Assembly: GCF_003073135.1 (NCBI RefSeq)
Contig: NZ_PGDQ01000014.1
Location: 62,001-126,000 of the forward strand
Direction of reading: 5' to 3'
Origin: Euzebya rosea
Lineage (GTDB): Bacteria; Actinomycetota; Nitriliruptoria; Euzebyales; Euzebyaceae
Length of the DNA stretch: 64,000 nt
The notes beneath the pieces are model-generated. The model ran no database searches. It was not told the DNA's origin and saw only the letters and a list, made by a program, of their open reading frames with translations. This document shows positions 47,349 through 57,411 of the stretch, piece after piece; the first letter of the stretch is position 1, and every line of letters starts with the position of its first letter. The position numbers and the translations under genes were made by a program.

Positions 47349-48767
47349 TCAGCCACGGGACCGCGCCTTGATGTGCCCCGTGAGCTCCTGGATCTGCTCG
47401 AAGAGGGCGGGCCGTTCGCGGATGAGCTTCTGGATCTTCTTGTTCGCGTGGATGACCGTGGTGTGGTCGCGGCCGCCGTACTGCTCGCCGATCTTGGGCA
47501 ACGACAGCTCGGTGAGCTCGCGGGTCAGGTACATGCCGATCTGGCGGGCCGTCACCAGCGACCGGGTGCGCGTGGCCGAGCACAGCTCGTCGGTGGAGAA
47601 GCCGAAGTACTTGGCCGTCTCCTCCATGATCACGTCAGCGGTGATCTCCCCCAGCGTGGCCGCAGGGAAGATGTCCTTCAGCGCCGTCTCGGCCAGCGCC
47701 ATGCTGACGGGCTGCTTGGAGAGGCTGGCCGCGGCGATCACGCGGATCAGCGCGCCCTCGAGCTCACGGATGTTGGTGGAGATGCGGCTGGCGATCAGCT
47801 CGAGGACCCCTGCGGGGACGTCGACCTCCTCCAGCTCCGCCTTGCGACGGAGGATCGCCTGGCGGGTCTCGAGGTCGGGCGGCTGCACGTCGGTCAGCAG
47901 GCCCATCTCGAACCGGGTGCGTAGCCGGTCCTCGAGGCGTTCCAGCGCGCGGGGCGGCCGGTCGGAGGTCAGGACGATCTGCTTCTCGGCGTGGTGGAGG
48001 GCGTTGAACGTGTGGAAGAACTCCTCCTGCGTCCGCTCGGCCTTCTCCAGGAACTGGATGTCGTCGATCAGCAGGATGTCCACGTCGCGGTAACGGCGCT
48101 GGAAGCTTGCCTGGTGTCCGCTGCGCACCCCCTCGATGAACTCCGACGTGAACTGCTCGGAGGTGACGTAGGTGATCTTGGAGCGGGGGTACAGCCGGCC
48201 GGCGTAGTGGCCGACCGCCTGCAGGAGGTGGGTCTTGCCCAGGCCGGAGCCGCCGTAGATGAACAGCGGGTTGTAGGCCTTCGCGGGGGCCTCGGCCACG
48301 GCGAAGGCGGCGGCATGGGCGAACCGGTTGCCCGGCCCGATGACGAAGCGTTCGAAGACGTACTTGTCCGACAGGTTCGACGTGGGCAGCGCGTGCACGT
48401 TGCCGTGCACGGAGGTGTCCACGCGCGGAGTGGGCGGTGCCATGCGCACGTCGTCGGGTTCCTCGACGAACGGTGCGGGGTCGCTGGTGGAGGTGGGCTC
48501 GGCGGTGTCGGGCCGGACGGTGATGACCAGGGTGACCGGCGAGCCGACCGCATCGGACAGGGCGCCGGAGATCTTGTCCTGGAACTTCCGTCGCAGCTGC
48601 TCGCGGGCGAACTCGTGGGGGGCGGACAGCACGCAGACCCCGTCGGACAGGCCGATCGGGTGGGTCTCGGCCATCCAGGTCAGCTGTGCGGCGCTGGGGA
48701 CGTCGGCCGAGAGCTGCCTCACCGCCGTGTTCCAGACGTCGACGAGGTCTTGGCCTTCGAGGTCCAT
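47349..48767 (-). CDS. dnaA: chromosomal replication initiator DnaA
   Basis: A 472-residue initiator. Domain I about 1-85; a short linker domain II about 86-130; AAA+ domain III with Walker A 'GGSGLGKTH' (172-180), Walker B '[10 protein letters not shown]' (231-240) and arginine-finger region '[15 protein letters not shown]'; domain IV with the DNA-binding signature '[11 protein letters not shown]'. It binds DnaA boxes on both sides of its gene. Minus strand, divergent from rpmH. Confidence 0.99.
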   Translation of the reverse strand: MDLEGQDLVDVWNTAVRQLSADVPSAAQLTWMAETHPIGLSDGVCVLSAPHEFAREQLRRKFQDKISGALSDAVGSPVTLVITVRPDTAEPTSTSDPAPFVEEPDDVRMAPPTPRVDTSVHGNVHALPTSNLSDKYVFERFVIGPGNRFAHAAAFAVAEAPAKAYNPLFIYGGSGLGKTHLLQAVGHYAGRLYPRSKITYVTSEQFTSEFIEGVRSGHQASFQRRYRDVDILLIDDIQFLEKAERTQEEFFHTFNALHHAEKQIVLTSDRPPRALERLEDRLRTRFEMGLLTDVQPPDLETRQAILRRKAELEEVDVPAGVLELIASRISTNIRELEGALIRVIAAASLSKQPVSMALAETALKDIFPAATLGEITADVIMEETAKYFGFSTDELCSATRTRSLVTARQIGMYLTRELTELSLPKIGEQYGGRDHTTVIHANKKIQKLIRERPALFEQIQELTGHIKARSRG

Positions 48768-49188
48768 CGCGCGGTCAGCTCACTTGGTCGTCGGGAACGG
48801 CGGGGCTGGAGCACGAGGGCTCCGGAGGGCCGGTCGAGCGCATCATCGACGTGATGCGTACCGGTCATCCACAGAGTTTTCCACAGGTTGTGGGAATGTC
48901 GGGCGCGTGGTATTCGAGGCCGTTGGACACTCCCGTTCACCCATGGGAAGGTTGCGGAGTCTAGGGGGCCTGTCGACCTGTGGACAAGTGTGGATTGGTG
49001 GCCGGTTGACGCTTCTGGGGGGTGGTCAATACACTGGTCCATCGCGCGCGGGATTGGTGCCCCCATCCGGGGGCCCGACTCATGCCACGCCCCGCCGCGA
49101 CACCTACGCCACCCGCACTGCCCAGGCCCCCGAGCTGTGGGCCGCCGTCTGCGGGGACGGCCACGACCCAACAGTAAGGCCTCCAGTC
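48768..49188. other. dnaA-rpmH intergenic region, candidate second oriC half
   Basis: A 421-bp gene-free gap with DnaA-box-like nonamers at 48865-48873 (TCATCCACA), 48877-48885 (TTTTCCACA), 48979-48987 (minus, perfect TTGTCCACA) and 48989-48997 (minus, CAATCCACA). The last two sit just upstream of the rpmH promoter, so DnaA could repress it. The first pair lies near the dnaA leader, fitting autoregulation. Confidence 0.65.
49006..49035 (+). promoter_or_regulatory. rpmH promoter
   Basis: TTGACG (49006-49011) and TACACT (49030-49035) with an 18-bp spacer give a strong sigma-70 type promoter, about 147 nt upstream of rpmH. It probably drives the whole rpmH-rnpA-yidD-yidC block. Confidence 0.7.
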
Positions 49189-49326
49189 ATGAGCAAGCGC
49201 ACCTTCCAGCCCAACAACCGTCGTCGCGCCAAGAAGCACGGCTTCCGCGCCCGCATGCAGACCGCGTCCGGCCGTGCCGTGATCAAGGCGCGTCGTGCGA
49301 AGGGCCGCAAGAAGCTGACCGCGTAG
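49189..49326 (+). CDS. rpmH: 50S ribosomal protein L34
   Basis: A 45-residue, very basic protein with the L34 signature ('[18 protein letters not shown]', '[18 protein letters not shown]'). Structural component of the large ribosomal subunit. Conserved partner of rnpA and divergent from dnaA in most bacteria. Confidence 0.98.
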   Translation: MSKRTFQPNNRRRAKKHGFRARMQTASGRAVIKARRAKGRKKLTA

Positions 49327-49360
49327 GTCGGCTCCACCTGTCCTCGCTACGGTGGGGAGC

Positions 49361-49702
49361 ATGCCCACCCCCGCGCGACTGCGTTCCGGGCGAGAGATCC
49401 GGGCGGTCTTCGATGCGCGAAACGCGATGGGCACCGCCACCCTCGTGGTCCACGGACGTCCCTCGGACCCGACGCACGAATGCCGTGCCACCGTGGTGGC
49501 CGGTCGTCGCGTCGGCGGCGCTGTGCAGCGCAATCGCGCCAAGCGCCGCATTCGTGCTGCCCTCCAGGCGGCTGACCTGCCCCCCGGGATGGACCTCGTT
49601 GTCACCGCCAAGCCACCGGCGGTGACTGCGGCGTTCGCCGACGTCCGCAAGGACCTGGAGCGTGCGCTGTCTCGTGTTCACGTGCGGGCAGCCGCGGCAT
49701 GA
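49361..49702 (+). CDS. rnpA: ribonuclease P protein component
   Basis: A 113-residue basic protein subunit of RNase P, which matures tRNA 5' ends. Signature '[17 protein letters not shown]' holds the RNR motif; '[12 protein letters not shown]' is the usual N-terminal strand. Start ATG 49361 gives family length, but GTG 49352 is possible because GGGGAG sits too close to the ATG. Its stop overlaps the yidD ATG (ATGA). Confidence 0.95.
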   Translation: MPTPARLRSGREIRAVFDARNAMGTATLVVHGRPSDPTHECRATVVAGRRVGGAVQRNRAKRRIRAALQAADLPPGMDLVVTAKPPAVTAAFADVRKDLERALSRVHVRAAAA

Positions 49703-50004
49703 GGACGTCACCGCTCGCCTGGGTGCTGGCCGGCCTGATCAGGCTGTATCGGCTCGTGCCCAAGCGGGCCGAGACCTGTCGGTACCACCCCACCTGCTCG
49801 GCGTACGGCCTCGAGGCCATCCGTGTCCACGGCGCCGTGCGGGGAACCTGGCTGACGCTTCGTCGCCTCGGCAGGTGCCACCCCTGGGGTGGCACGGGAC
49901 TCGACCCCGTCCCACCGCGTCGCGCCACGCGCGGCGACTCCACACCTCCCGAACTCCACCCCCCAGCTGACGCGTCCCAACCGCGTCAGGAGGAGCACCT
50001 CTGA
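49699..50004 (+). CDS. yidD: membrane protein insertion efficiency factor YidD
   Basis: A 101-residue YidD: '[29 protein letters not shown]' region (quoted in part as [15 protein letters not shown]) with its three Cys, and '[18 protein letters not shown]'. An amphipathic peripheral protein that aids YidC insertion. Coupled to rnpA by ATGA and to yidC by TGATG. Confidence 0.96.
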   Translation: MRTSPLAWVLAGLIRLYRLVPKRAETCRYHPTCSAYGLEAIRVHGAVRGTWLTLRRLGRCHPWGGTGLDPVPPRRATRGDSTPPELHPPADASQPRQEEHL

Positions 50005-51116
50005 TGTCGTTCTTCAGCCAGATATGGAACGGTCTCCAGGACGGCCTTTCCGCCATCCTGCACATGTACGCCAACCTGCTGGACCCGATCGCAGGGGGCT
50101 ACAAGTGGGGCTTCAGCATCATCCTGCTGACCCTGACCGTCCGGCTGTTCCTGGTGCCCCTCGCGGTGCGCCAGACCAAGTCCATGCGCTCGATGCAGAA
50201 GCTGCAGCCCGAGCTCAAGAAGATCCAGAAGAAGTACGACGTCGACAAGACGTTGATGAAGACGGATCCCGAGAAGTACAAGGCCGCCAAGGAGAAGCAG
50301 CGCGAAGCGCAGATGGCCCTGTACCAGGAGCACAACGTCAACCCCGTCGGGGGTTGCCTGCCGCTCGTGCTGCAGATGCCGATCTTCTTCGCCCTCTTCC
50401 GGGTCCTGCAGCCCAACCCGGTAGGCGCGCTCGACCGCATCTTCATCGACGTGTCCGAGCGCATCGGCGTGGCGCTGACCTTCGGGGACCGCATCCCCGA
50501 GCTGACGACCGCCAACTTCTTCGGCATCGACTCGCTGGCCAACACCGCGGCAGGTGGCGCCGGGATCGGCGCGATCGTCCTGGTCGCCCTGCAGGTCGGG
50601 ACGACGTACTACTCCACCAAGATGATGCAGGGCCGCAACACCCAGGCGGCCGCCGAGCAGCAGCAGGCGCAGAAGCTGATGCTCTACATCATGCCGGTCT
50701 TTTTGGGCTGGCTGTCCTGGACCTTCCCGATCGGTGTGGTCCTGTACTGGGTCACCACCAACGTGTGGACGATCGGCCAGCAGTGGGTCATCTTCCGCCA
50801 GGTCGAGGCCGAGGAGGCCCGTGACGAGGAGGCCCGCGCCGAGGCTCGCAGGGAGCGGGCCCGCGCCAAGGCCGCCAAGAACCAGCCCGGGGGCACGTCG
50901 GGCAAGAAGTCGACCGCCGGTGGGACCTCCAACGGCCGGTCGAGCGGCGGGACGACCAACGGTCGCGCCAGCAAGGACTCGACGACCAAGGGCGGGACCG
51001 GCAAGGGCGGGGCCAGCAAGGGCGGGGCCGGCAGGACCGGCAACACCAACGGCAGCGCGGCGTCCACCGACGCCGAGGGGTCCAGCGACACCACGGGACG
51101 GCGCAGCAAGCGCTGA
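50004..51116 (+). CDS. yidC: membrane insertase YidC/Oxa1
   Basis: A 370-residue insertase of the Gram-positive type, without a large periplasmic domain. Segments include 'GFSIILLTLTVRLFLVPLA', 'GCLPLVLQMPIFFALFRVL' and 'YIMPVFLGWLSWTFPIGVVLYW'. The last ~100 residues are a Lys/Arg/Gly/Ser/Thr-rich tail of low complexity (tandem KGGxxKGGA-like units), probably ribosome-contacting. Inserts proteins such as the many small membrane proteins here. Confidence 0.96.
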   Translation: MSFFSQIWNGLQDGLSAILHMYANLLDPIAGGYKWGFSIILLTLTVRLFLVPLAVRQTKSMRSMQKLQPELKKIQKKYDVDKTLMKTDPEKYKAAKEKQREAQMALYQEHNVNPVGGCLPLVLQMPIFFALFRVLQPNPVGALDRIFIDVSERIGVALTFGDRIPELTTANFFGIDSLANTAAGGAGIGAIVLVALQVGTTYYSTKMMQGRNTQAAAEQQQAQKLMLYIMPVFLGWLSWTFPIGVVLYWVTTNVWTIGQQWVIFRQVEAEEARDEEARAEARRERARAKAAKNQPGGTSGKKSTAGGTSNGRSSGGTTNGRASKDSTTKGGTGKGGASKGGAGRTGNTNGSAASTDAEGSSDTTGRRSKR

Positions 51117-51227
51117 CCACAACGGCGGCCGTTGATCGAACACCAGTTCTGACGACTCCGCCGAGGATTTCCATCAGACGCGTCCCCGCATCCATCGGGG
51201 ACATCGAGCACGAAAGGAACGTTCGCG

Positions 51228-51731
51228 ATGACCGACGTTCAAGAAGCCGAGTCCGACGAGCGCACGACCATGGAGCTGCTGGACGAGGATGCAGACCTCG
51301 CCGCTGACTTCGTGGAGGGGCTGCTCGACATCCTGGACCTGCCGGGGGACATCGACATCGAGGTCCAGCCCGACCAGGCCACCGTCACCGTGCAGGAGGT
51401 GGGATCCGGGCTGCTGATCGGCCGCCGCGGGGCCACCCTGGACGCCCTGCAGGAGCTCGTTCGGTGCTCCGTGCAGCGCCAGACCGAGCGACGGTCCCAC
51501 GTCCGGGTGGACGTGGAGGGCTACCGTGCCCGCCAGCTGGAGAAGCTGCGCGAGCGGTGCCGCGAGGCCATCGCCGAGGTCCGCGAGACCCTGGAGCCGG
51601 TCAAGCTCGAGCCGATGGACGCCTACGAGCGCAAGATGATGCACAACCTGGCCGCCGCTGCGGGTGGCGTGACCTCCGCGAGCGAAGGCGCCGAGCCGCG
51701 TCGCCGCGTGGTCATCCGGCCGGAGGGCTAA
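51228..51731 (+). CDS. khpB: KH-R3H RNA-binding protein KhpB (Jag)
   Basis: A 167-residue RNA-binding protein with a type II KH domain (GxxG as 'GLLIGRRGATLDALQEL') and an R3H domain ('LEPMDAYERKMMHNLAA' for R-x3-H-like). The N-terminal Jag_N part is missing, as in other actinobacteria. The conserved neighbour yidC suggests a role in envelope protein biogenesis. Acidic N-terminus. Confidence 0.92.
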   Translation: MTDVQEAESDERTTMELLDEDADLAADFVEGLLDILDLPGDIDIEVQPDQATVTVQEVGSGLLIGRRGATLDALQELVRCSVQRQTERRSHVRVDVEGYRARQLEKLRERCREAIAEVRETLEPVKLEPMDAYERKMMHNLAAAAGGVTSASEGAEPRRRVVIRPEG

Positions 51732-51733
51732 GG

Positions 51734-52549
51734 GTGTCGGGCTCCACGGAGGGCCCCGAGCACGACGCGGGTCTGGACGATGGTCCGGCCCGCGTTTCTC
51801 GTGCACGCGGGGATGGTGGCGAGGGCGGCGCGTCCGAGGGTGGTCGCGCTGACGGCCTCACCGTCGGCGATCGCGCCGAGGATGGCCTTGGCGTCGGCGA
51901 ACAGCTCGCGCTGCTCGGGCACCTGATCGCCGAGTCGCCGCACAACCTGGTGTCGGCCCGTGACCGGGGGTTGCTGGACAGCGTCCACATCCCCGAGTGC
52001 GTTGCGGTCGTCGAGGCCATCCATGCGGGCGACGGCCAGCACTGGATCGACCTCGGCACGGGCGGGGGCCTTCCCGGGCTGGTCGCGGCCATCATGCGGC
52101 CGCACGTCGGATGGACGCTGATCGACAGCCGCCAGAAGAAGGTGGACGCGGTCAACGAGTTCATCGAGATCCTCGGACTCGAGAACGCCCGCGCCGTCGC
52201 CGGTCGGGCCGAGGTGCTGGCCCGTCAGGAGGAGTACCGCGGCATCTACGACGGCGTGGTGAGCCGCGCCATGGCTCGGCTGGACATCGTGGCGGAGCTG
52301 GCGCGTGGCTTCCTCAAGCCGCGAGGTCGCCTGGAGGTCGTCAAGGGCCCGAGCATCGACCAGGAACGCGGCTACTTCCAGCGCGCAGCCTCCAAGCTCC
52401 GGATGCGCGAGAACAGCACGTCTGCGTTGGAGATGTCTGACCGCGGGACCGTCATCGTGAGCCTCGTCGCCAAGGGTGGTCCCCCGACCGGCGTGCCGCG
52501 GTCGGATGGCCTGCCGCAGGCGAAGCCCTTGGGCGGCCCCAAGAGCTGA
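51734..52549 (+). CDS. rsmG: 16S rRNA G527 methyltransferase RsmG (GidB)
   Basis: A 271-residue enzyme that methylates N7 of G527 in 16S rRNA. SAM motif 'WIDLGTGGGLPGLVAAI', then 'LIDSRQKKVDAVNEF' and 'VVSRAMARLD'. An Asp/Gly-rich ~60-residue N-terminal extension is longer than usual. GTG 51734 is chosen from GGAGG at 51722-51726. Last gene before the parS region. Confidence 0.94.
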   Translation: MSGSTEGPEHDAGLDDGPARVSRARGDGGEGGASEGGRADGLTVGDRAEDGLGVGEQLALLGHLIAESPHNLVSARDRGLLDSVHIPECVAVVEAIHAGDGQHWIDLGTGGGLPGLVAAIMRPHVGWTLIDSRQKKVDAVNEFIEILGLENARAVAGRAEVLARQEEYRGIYDGVVSRAMARLDIVAELARGFLKPRGRLEVVKGPSIDQERGYFQRAASKLRMRENSTSALEMSDRGTVIVSLVAKGGPPTGVPRSDGLPQAKPLGGPKS

Positions 52550-53679
52550 TGGGACAGCTGGGGTCGATGATCCTCGTGTGCAGCCCCAGCTGACCCTCCT
52601 TCGAAACTCCGTCTGACCTGCGAAAACGCAGTGAACGGTCGCCTGCGGGCGTTTACCGGGCGGGTTGATGGTCCGGTATCCTTCGCGACAGGCCATCCTG
52701 GGCCGAATCGGCTGCTCGGCCAGGTGGGCCGGCGCTCGGTAGCTCGCGATCTCGCGTTGCAGGACCCCGAGGTCGTTGGGATCCGACGTGGGCGTGCCCG
52801 GCGCGTCAGCCGGAACGGAGCCGCACGTGCCCGGGGGTCCTTGCGTGTGGGTCGTGGTCAGGGTTCATCGTTGGGGACGATGCGCCTCGACTCGGGCTGC
52901 GGGTCCCGGCAAGGCGGCTGGTCCGGCAGCGTGCTGGCATGGTTCGGACGACGCACGTTCGGGTCGCACTGGTGGACGCGCCGAACGACGAACGGGCGAC
53001 GGGTCGGATGGTCCGTGCCCACTCCCCCGCCGGCTACCGCCTGGAGCGCGTCCGGTGGGAGGCGGGTCTGGCGCGTCGTCATCGGTTGTTCCCTGTCGTG
53101 AGAGGTGGGGGACGGGGGGCAGACAGCCCCTCCTGGGAGGGGCAGGGCCGTGGGCTGGAGTGGCCGCACTGGGGATCTGACGGCCTGCGGAAGCCCTTCG
53201 GTGAGGCGAGTGGCGGGACACCGGCAGGACTGCCGGAGTCGACCCATCTTCCGAGCCGGGTCCGACGCGGCCCTGTGGTCCGCAGCGGGATCAGCCGGCT
53301 GGGGTCCTGATGGCCGCCGTGGTCGCGCGGTCGGACACCGGGACGGGGGACGCACGGCTGCATGGCGTGGTGGCGATCGAGTCCGAGATGGAGACGCTTC
53401 TCGACCACGGGCGTTGGTCAGTGGTCGGTCGACCACGTGGGCATGATGGTCGGTCTTTGACGGACTTGGATGGTTCTTGCGTCGCGGTGTCCCCGAGTGC
53501 GACCAGCGCCGTCCAGTATGTGCCCGCCGTCCCGATCATCGGCGGGTTCCTGGAGTGCCGTCACCGGCCGTCGAAGGTGGCCCCCCTTGCATGCGGCTGA
53601 TGCTGCCGTCGTTCGGATGGTGAGTGTGCATGGGGCCGCAGCTGACTGCTCGTTGCCACGACGCGCTGTGGACTCGAGC

Positions 53680-53693
53680 GTTCCACGTGCAAC
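53680..53693. promoter_or_regulatory. parS-like site
   Basis: GTTCCACGTGCAAC, core CACGTG with one position off the palindromic parS consensus. Confidence 0.7.
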
Positions 53694-54056
53694 GCCATGA
53701 ATGGTCCTCAACGGCGCTTGTGCTTCTGCAAGCTCCGCACGCACCCCCTGTCCCGAACCGGGGTAGCCAGGGTCGCTCCGTGCAAACGGTTGGGGATCGC
53801 CCGGCGGTAATCGGCCGTCCGGGGGCGAACACCTCGACGGGACCGGGGTGGACGGGCCGGGTTGTGCGGTCCCTAGGTAGGGCAGGGCGAGGACTGCTTC
53901 TCGGCATTGTCCCCTACTGACCAGGTGGCCCCACACCCGCGGCGCGTTCGCCCGTGTCTGCCCGGGTGGATCGCCGCTCTTTCGCTTCGTGGGACATTCC
54001 GATCATCTGGCGGGGGTTTGGGCACCTCTGTGGACTTCCAGCGGCGATCACCCGAG

Positions 54057-54070
54057 GTTTCACGTGCAAC
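54057..54070. promoter_or_regulatory. parS-like site
   Basis: GTTTCACGTGCAAC, one mismatch to GTTTCACGTGAAAC; identical to the site 38 bp on. Confidence 0.72.
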
Positions 54071-54094
54071 CAACTCCCCGTCGATCGCGGGAGC

Positions 54095-54108
54095 GTTTCA
54101 CGTGCAAC
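54095..54108. promoter_or_regulatory. parS-like site
   Basis: GTTTCACGTGCAAC, second copy of the preceding site, centre-to-centre distance 38 bp. Confidence 0.72.
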
Positions 54109-54661
54109 CTCGGTGTGTAGAGGCCTGGAGGTCATTCGAACAGCAAGGAGCGGGTGGCAGTGACCGATGGCGTTGTTCGGGGCATGGACTCGGCGGGCCC
54201 TGGACGGAGGTGGTGAGCGGACTGAGCGGGCCACGACCGAAGGCAACGTGAGTTGGGGGTGACCGTCCCCCCCGACCGCCGTGGGTCACCGGGGGGCGTG
54301 TCGGGATCTTCCGCCGATGTCTCCGCTCCCCCGTTCGGTGTCGCACAGGGCCGCAGCGATCCAGGCAGTGCGCATGTCTCCGTGCGGCACGAGACGGTGT
54401 GCGCTCGGCATGGTGCAAGGCGGCAAGGACCCGCAAAGACCCAGATGGCCGTGACTGCGGGAGAAGGGTCGGTGTCTTCCCTGAGGAAGAGAGCGGCGAG
54501 GTGTACCAAGTCCCCGCTTCCATACCTTGGGGCGCGTGTCACTCGCTTCCTGAGTCGTTACCGCCGGAGCGTCCCAGTCTTCGGGTCCGCCGTATGCGGC
54601 GGGGACCACCACATCTGGATGGCGGCAGGAGCCCAGGTGGGCCCCGAGGACCCCCCAAGGC

Positions 54662-54675
54662 GTTCCACGTGGAAC
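54662..54675. promoter_or_regulatory. parS site
   Basis: GTTCCACGTGGAAC, a perfect 14-bp palindrome matching the ParB-binding consensus GTTYCACGTGRAAC. Confidence 0.8.
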
Positions 54676-55255
54676 ACACCCGTCTGCCGCCAAGCATGTA
54701 TGGAGTGGAACCCCGGACGTTCGGATTCGCGAACAGAGGACCATCACGAGGATTCGACGGCGTGGTGAACGCCGATGGCCCACGGGGGCCCGGCACGCAG
54801 CCCACCGCAGGCATGGCGGTCTGAATTGTGGCGTGGCCGATGGGACGCAGAGGATCGTGGCCTCCCGCCGTCGGAGGGCCGCCGGACCTGACGGGCGCGA
54901 ACCGCAGCCCATGTGCCACTGCGACTCGCCACGGTGGAGGGAGGTCGGCACACCGGGGATCCAAAGACGTGGTGACTCGTCCCCGAGGGTGTTCTCCAGC
55001 GGTCCGTCCGGGAGGGGCCCCCTTCTGCAGCTCTGCGACATGGCTGTCGTCGACTGCATGGAAGGATCGGCACCTGGGTGGCACGTCGGCACAGGGACCG
55101 GATGGAACGCTGAGCGCCCGTGTGGTGCGCCTGGACGCTGCCCGGTGGAACGCGCGCACAGATCGGGGCAACGTGCCACTGTCGTCCCGCAAGGGCGTCG
55201 GATCCTGGAGCGGTGGGCGGGGCCGCGAGCCGTGGGCGTCACATCCACCCACGGT

Positions 55256-55269
55256 GTTCCACGTGGAAC
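55256..55269. promoter_or_regulatory. parS site
   Basis: GTTCCACGTGGAAC, a perfect palindrome identical to the site at 54662, 158 bp before the parA start. Confidence 0.82.
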
Positions 55270-55348
55270 GGTGCAGCGTGGTCCTGCAACCGCTGGATGA
55301 CTGTCCACAGCGGCGTCCCACCTTCCCTACCGGCACTGTCACGGTTGC

Positions 55349-55354
55349 TAGCAT
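55349..55354 (+). promoter_or_regulatory. possible parAB -10 element
   Basis: TAGCAT fits TANNNT, 73 bp before the parA start, just downstream of a perfect parS site; no good -35 seen. ParB binding at that site could influence this promoter. Confidence 0.3.
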
Positions 55355-55426
55355 CAGTGGCGAGCAAGCGGGATCGCCGTCACGTGGTGTGCGGGGTCCC
55401 TTCGAGCCCCTTGGAGGTGGCCGTTG

Positions 55427-56455
55427 GTGACACCACACGACACGTCCGGACCGTGGTACCGCTACTGGGCGCGTGAGGACGACCAAGCAGGCATGGACGC
55501 ATCCCGTGACCACACGCCGACCATCCCAGCCGAACCGCAGGCCGACGCCGTGGAAACCGACGATCTCGAGGACGAGGTCGACGCGTTCGAGGCCCCCGAA
55601 CCCGTGACCGCCCCGACACCCGAACGGGCGGGACGGTACGCCGCCGCAACGGTCCTCGCAGTCGCGAACCAGAAGGGCGGTGTGGGGAAGACCACGACGT
55701 CGGTCAGCCTGGCCGCATCCCTGGCGGAGCTCGGCCTGCGGGTGCTCCTCGTGGACTTCGACCCCCAGGGCAACGCGTCCTCCGGCCTCGGTCTCCGTGC
55801 GCATCCCGGCCAGGCCTCGGTCTACGACGTCCTGGTCGATGCCGTGCCGGTCGAGAACGCCGTCGTTCCGACCACACAACCCGGACTCGACCTGATCCGC
55901 GCCACGATCGACCTCGCCGGCGCCGAGGTCGAGCTGGTCAGCGCCTTCAGCCGTGAACACAAGCTACGCCGGGCCCTGGACGCCGTCCGTGACCAGTACG
56001 ACGCCATCATCATCGACTGCCCGCCGAGCTTGGGGCTGCTGACGGTCAACGCCATGACCGCCGCCGACGGCGTGATCGTGCCGATCCAGTGCGAGTACTT
56101 CGCCCTGGAGGGGCTCGGGGCGCTTCGCCGCAACGTGGACCTCATCCGGGAGCAGCTCAACCCGCAGCTGGAGATGACCGGTTTCGTCCTCACGATGCTG
56201 GACGCCCGCACCCGCCTGAGCCAGCAAGTCGTGGATGAGGTCCGCTCCCACTTCGGTGACCGGGTCTTCAAGGCCCGGATTCCCCGCACCGTCCGCCTGG
56301 CGGAGGCCCCCGGCTTCGGCCAGCCGATCACCCAGTTCGACCCCTCCTCCAGGGGCGCCATGGCCTACCGCCGGCTCGCCCAGGAAGTCGTCGAACGCCT
56401 CGACCGACGCGCCGACGACCAGCAGCGAGACACCGAACAAGGAGCAGTGGCATGA
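55427..56455 (+). CDS. parA: chromosome partitioning ATPase ParA (Soj)
   Basis: A 342-residue ParA/MinD-type ATPase that moves ParB-parS complexes. Deviant Walker A 'KGGVGKTT' (83-90), 'VDFDPQGNASSGLG' and 'IIDCPPSLGLLTVNA'. A ~75-residue acidic N-terminal extension precedes the fold, longer than in Soj. GTG 55427 has GGAGGT eight bases upstream. Its stop overlaps the parB ATG (ATGA), so ParA and ParB are coupled. Confidence 0.97.
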   Translation: MTPHDTSGPWYRYWAREDDQAGMDASRDHTPTIPAEPQADAVETDDLEDEVDAFEAPEPVTAPTPERAGRYAAATVLAVANQKGGVGKTTTSVSLAASLAELGLRVLLVDFDPQGNASSGLGLRAHPGQASVYDVLVDAVPVENAVVPTTQPGLDLIRATIDLAGAEVELVSAFSREHKLRRALDAVRDQYDAIIIDCPPSLGLLTVNAMTAADGVIVPIQCEYFALEGLGALRRNVDLIREQLNPQLEMTGFVLTMLDARTRLSQQVVDEVRSHFGDRVFKARIPRTVRLAEAPGFGQPITQFDPSSRGAMAYRRLAQEVVERLDRRADDQQRDTEQGAVA

Positions 56456-57351
56456 GCAAGCCGGGCGGACTCGGACGTGGGCTGGGGGCCCTGATCCCCA
56501 GTGCGGCACCCGGACAGTCGGGGCTGGTCACCGTGCCGCTCGCCGAGCTGCAGCCGAACCCGCGGCAGCCTCGCGACCGCTTCGACCCCGAGCTGCTGCA
56601 GGAGCTGGCGCTGAGCATCGCCGAGATCGGCATCCTGCAGCCCATCGTGGCCCGTCCCCTGCCCACCGGCGGCTACCAGATCATCGCCGGTGAGCGTCGC
56701 TACCGGGCCTCGCGCATGGCCGGCCTCACCGAGGTGCCGGTGGTCGTCCGCCACACCGAGGACGGCCAGCTGCTGACCGAGGCGCTGGTGGAGAACGTGC
56801 ACCGGGCCAACCTCGACCCGATCGAGGAGGCGATGGCCTACAGGCAGCTGCTCGACGACTTCGGCATGACCCACGACGCGCTCGCCAACAAGCTCGGCAA
56901 GTCGCGCTCGGCGATCTCCAACAGCATGCGCCTCCTCGCCCTCCCCGCGTCGGTCACCGACATGGTCGTCACCGGCGCCCTCTCTGCCGGCCACGCCAGG
57001 GCCATCCTCGGCCTGCCGAGCACCGAGCAGCAGGAGGACATCGCCAGCCAGGTGGTGGCCGAGGGCATGTCGGTCCGTGCCACGGAAGAGCTCGTCCGCG
57101 GCATCGTCGAGCGTCAGTCGCAGAGCACCGACGACGTCATGACCGACCTCGCCACCGAGGCGAAGAAGCGGAAGCGGTCACCCTTCACCCACGTGGAGGA
57201 ACGACTCGTCGACGCGCTCGGGACCAAGGTCGAGATCAAGGGGTCGGTCAAGCGGGGCAAGGTCGTCATCCAGTTCGCCGGGGCCGAGGACCTCGAGCGC
57301 CTGCTCGACATCCTCGGACGAGGCAGCGGCCAGGACCTGCTGGCCGGCTGA
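56452..57351 (+). CDS. parB: chromosome partitioning protein ParB
   Basis: A 299-residue centromere-binding CTPase. N-terminal ParA-interacting 'GGLGRGLGALI', CTPase motif 'IIAGERRYRASRM' (77-89), helix-turn-helix 'ANKLGKSRSAISNSMRLL', and a C-terminal dimerisation segment. It should load at the CACGTG-centred parS sites upstream. A perfect hairpin terminator follows 60 bp downstream. Confidence 0.97.
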   Translation: MSKPGGLGRGLGALIPSAAPGQSGLVTVPLAELQPNPRQPRDRFDPELLQELALSIAEIGILQPIVARPLPTGGYQIIAGERRYRASRMAGLTEVPVVVRHTEDGQLLTEALVENVHRANLDPIEEAMAYRQLLDDFGMTHDALANKLGKSRSAISNSMRLLALPASVTDMVVTGALSAGHARAILGLPSTEQQEDIASQVVAEGMSVRATEELVRGIVERQSQSTDDVMTDLATEAKKRKRSPFTHVEERLVDALGTKVEIKGSVKRGKVVIQFAGAEDLERLLDILGRGSGQDLLAG

Positions 57352-57411
57352 CCGCCGGTTGGTGACCCACGAGGGCCGAATCGGCCCATGGTCGGGCCTA
57401 CTCCACTAGTC

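Larger units (their letters stand above)
52550..55426. other. 2.9-kb gene-free region with parS cluster
   Basis: Between rsmG and parA. Open frames exist on both strands but their products are Arg/Pro/Gly-rich, lack domains, change frame often and overlap one another; none has a good start. Five parS-like sites (53680, 54057, 54095, 54662, 55256) are the clear content. Some single DnaA-box-like nonamers (for example 55305) occur. The function is best read as a centromere for ParABS. Confidence 0.7.

Noticed and set aside
53431-53444. CACGTG at 53434 as a further parS
   Set aside because: Only the six-base core matches; flanks do not.
52631-55430. Several overlapping open frames of 60-470 codons in the parS region
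   Set aside because: They overlap in many frames, lack ribosome sites and domains, and look like random translation; none is supported.
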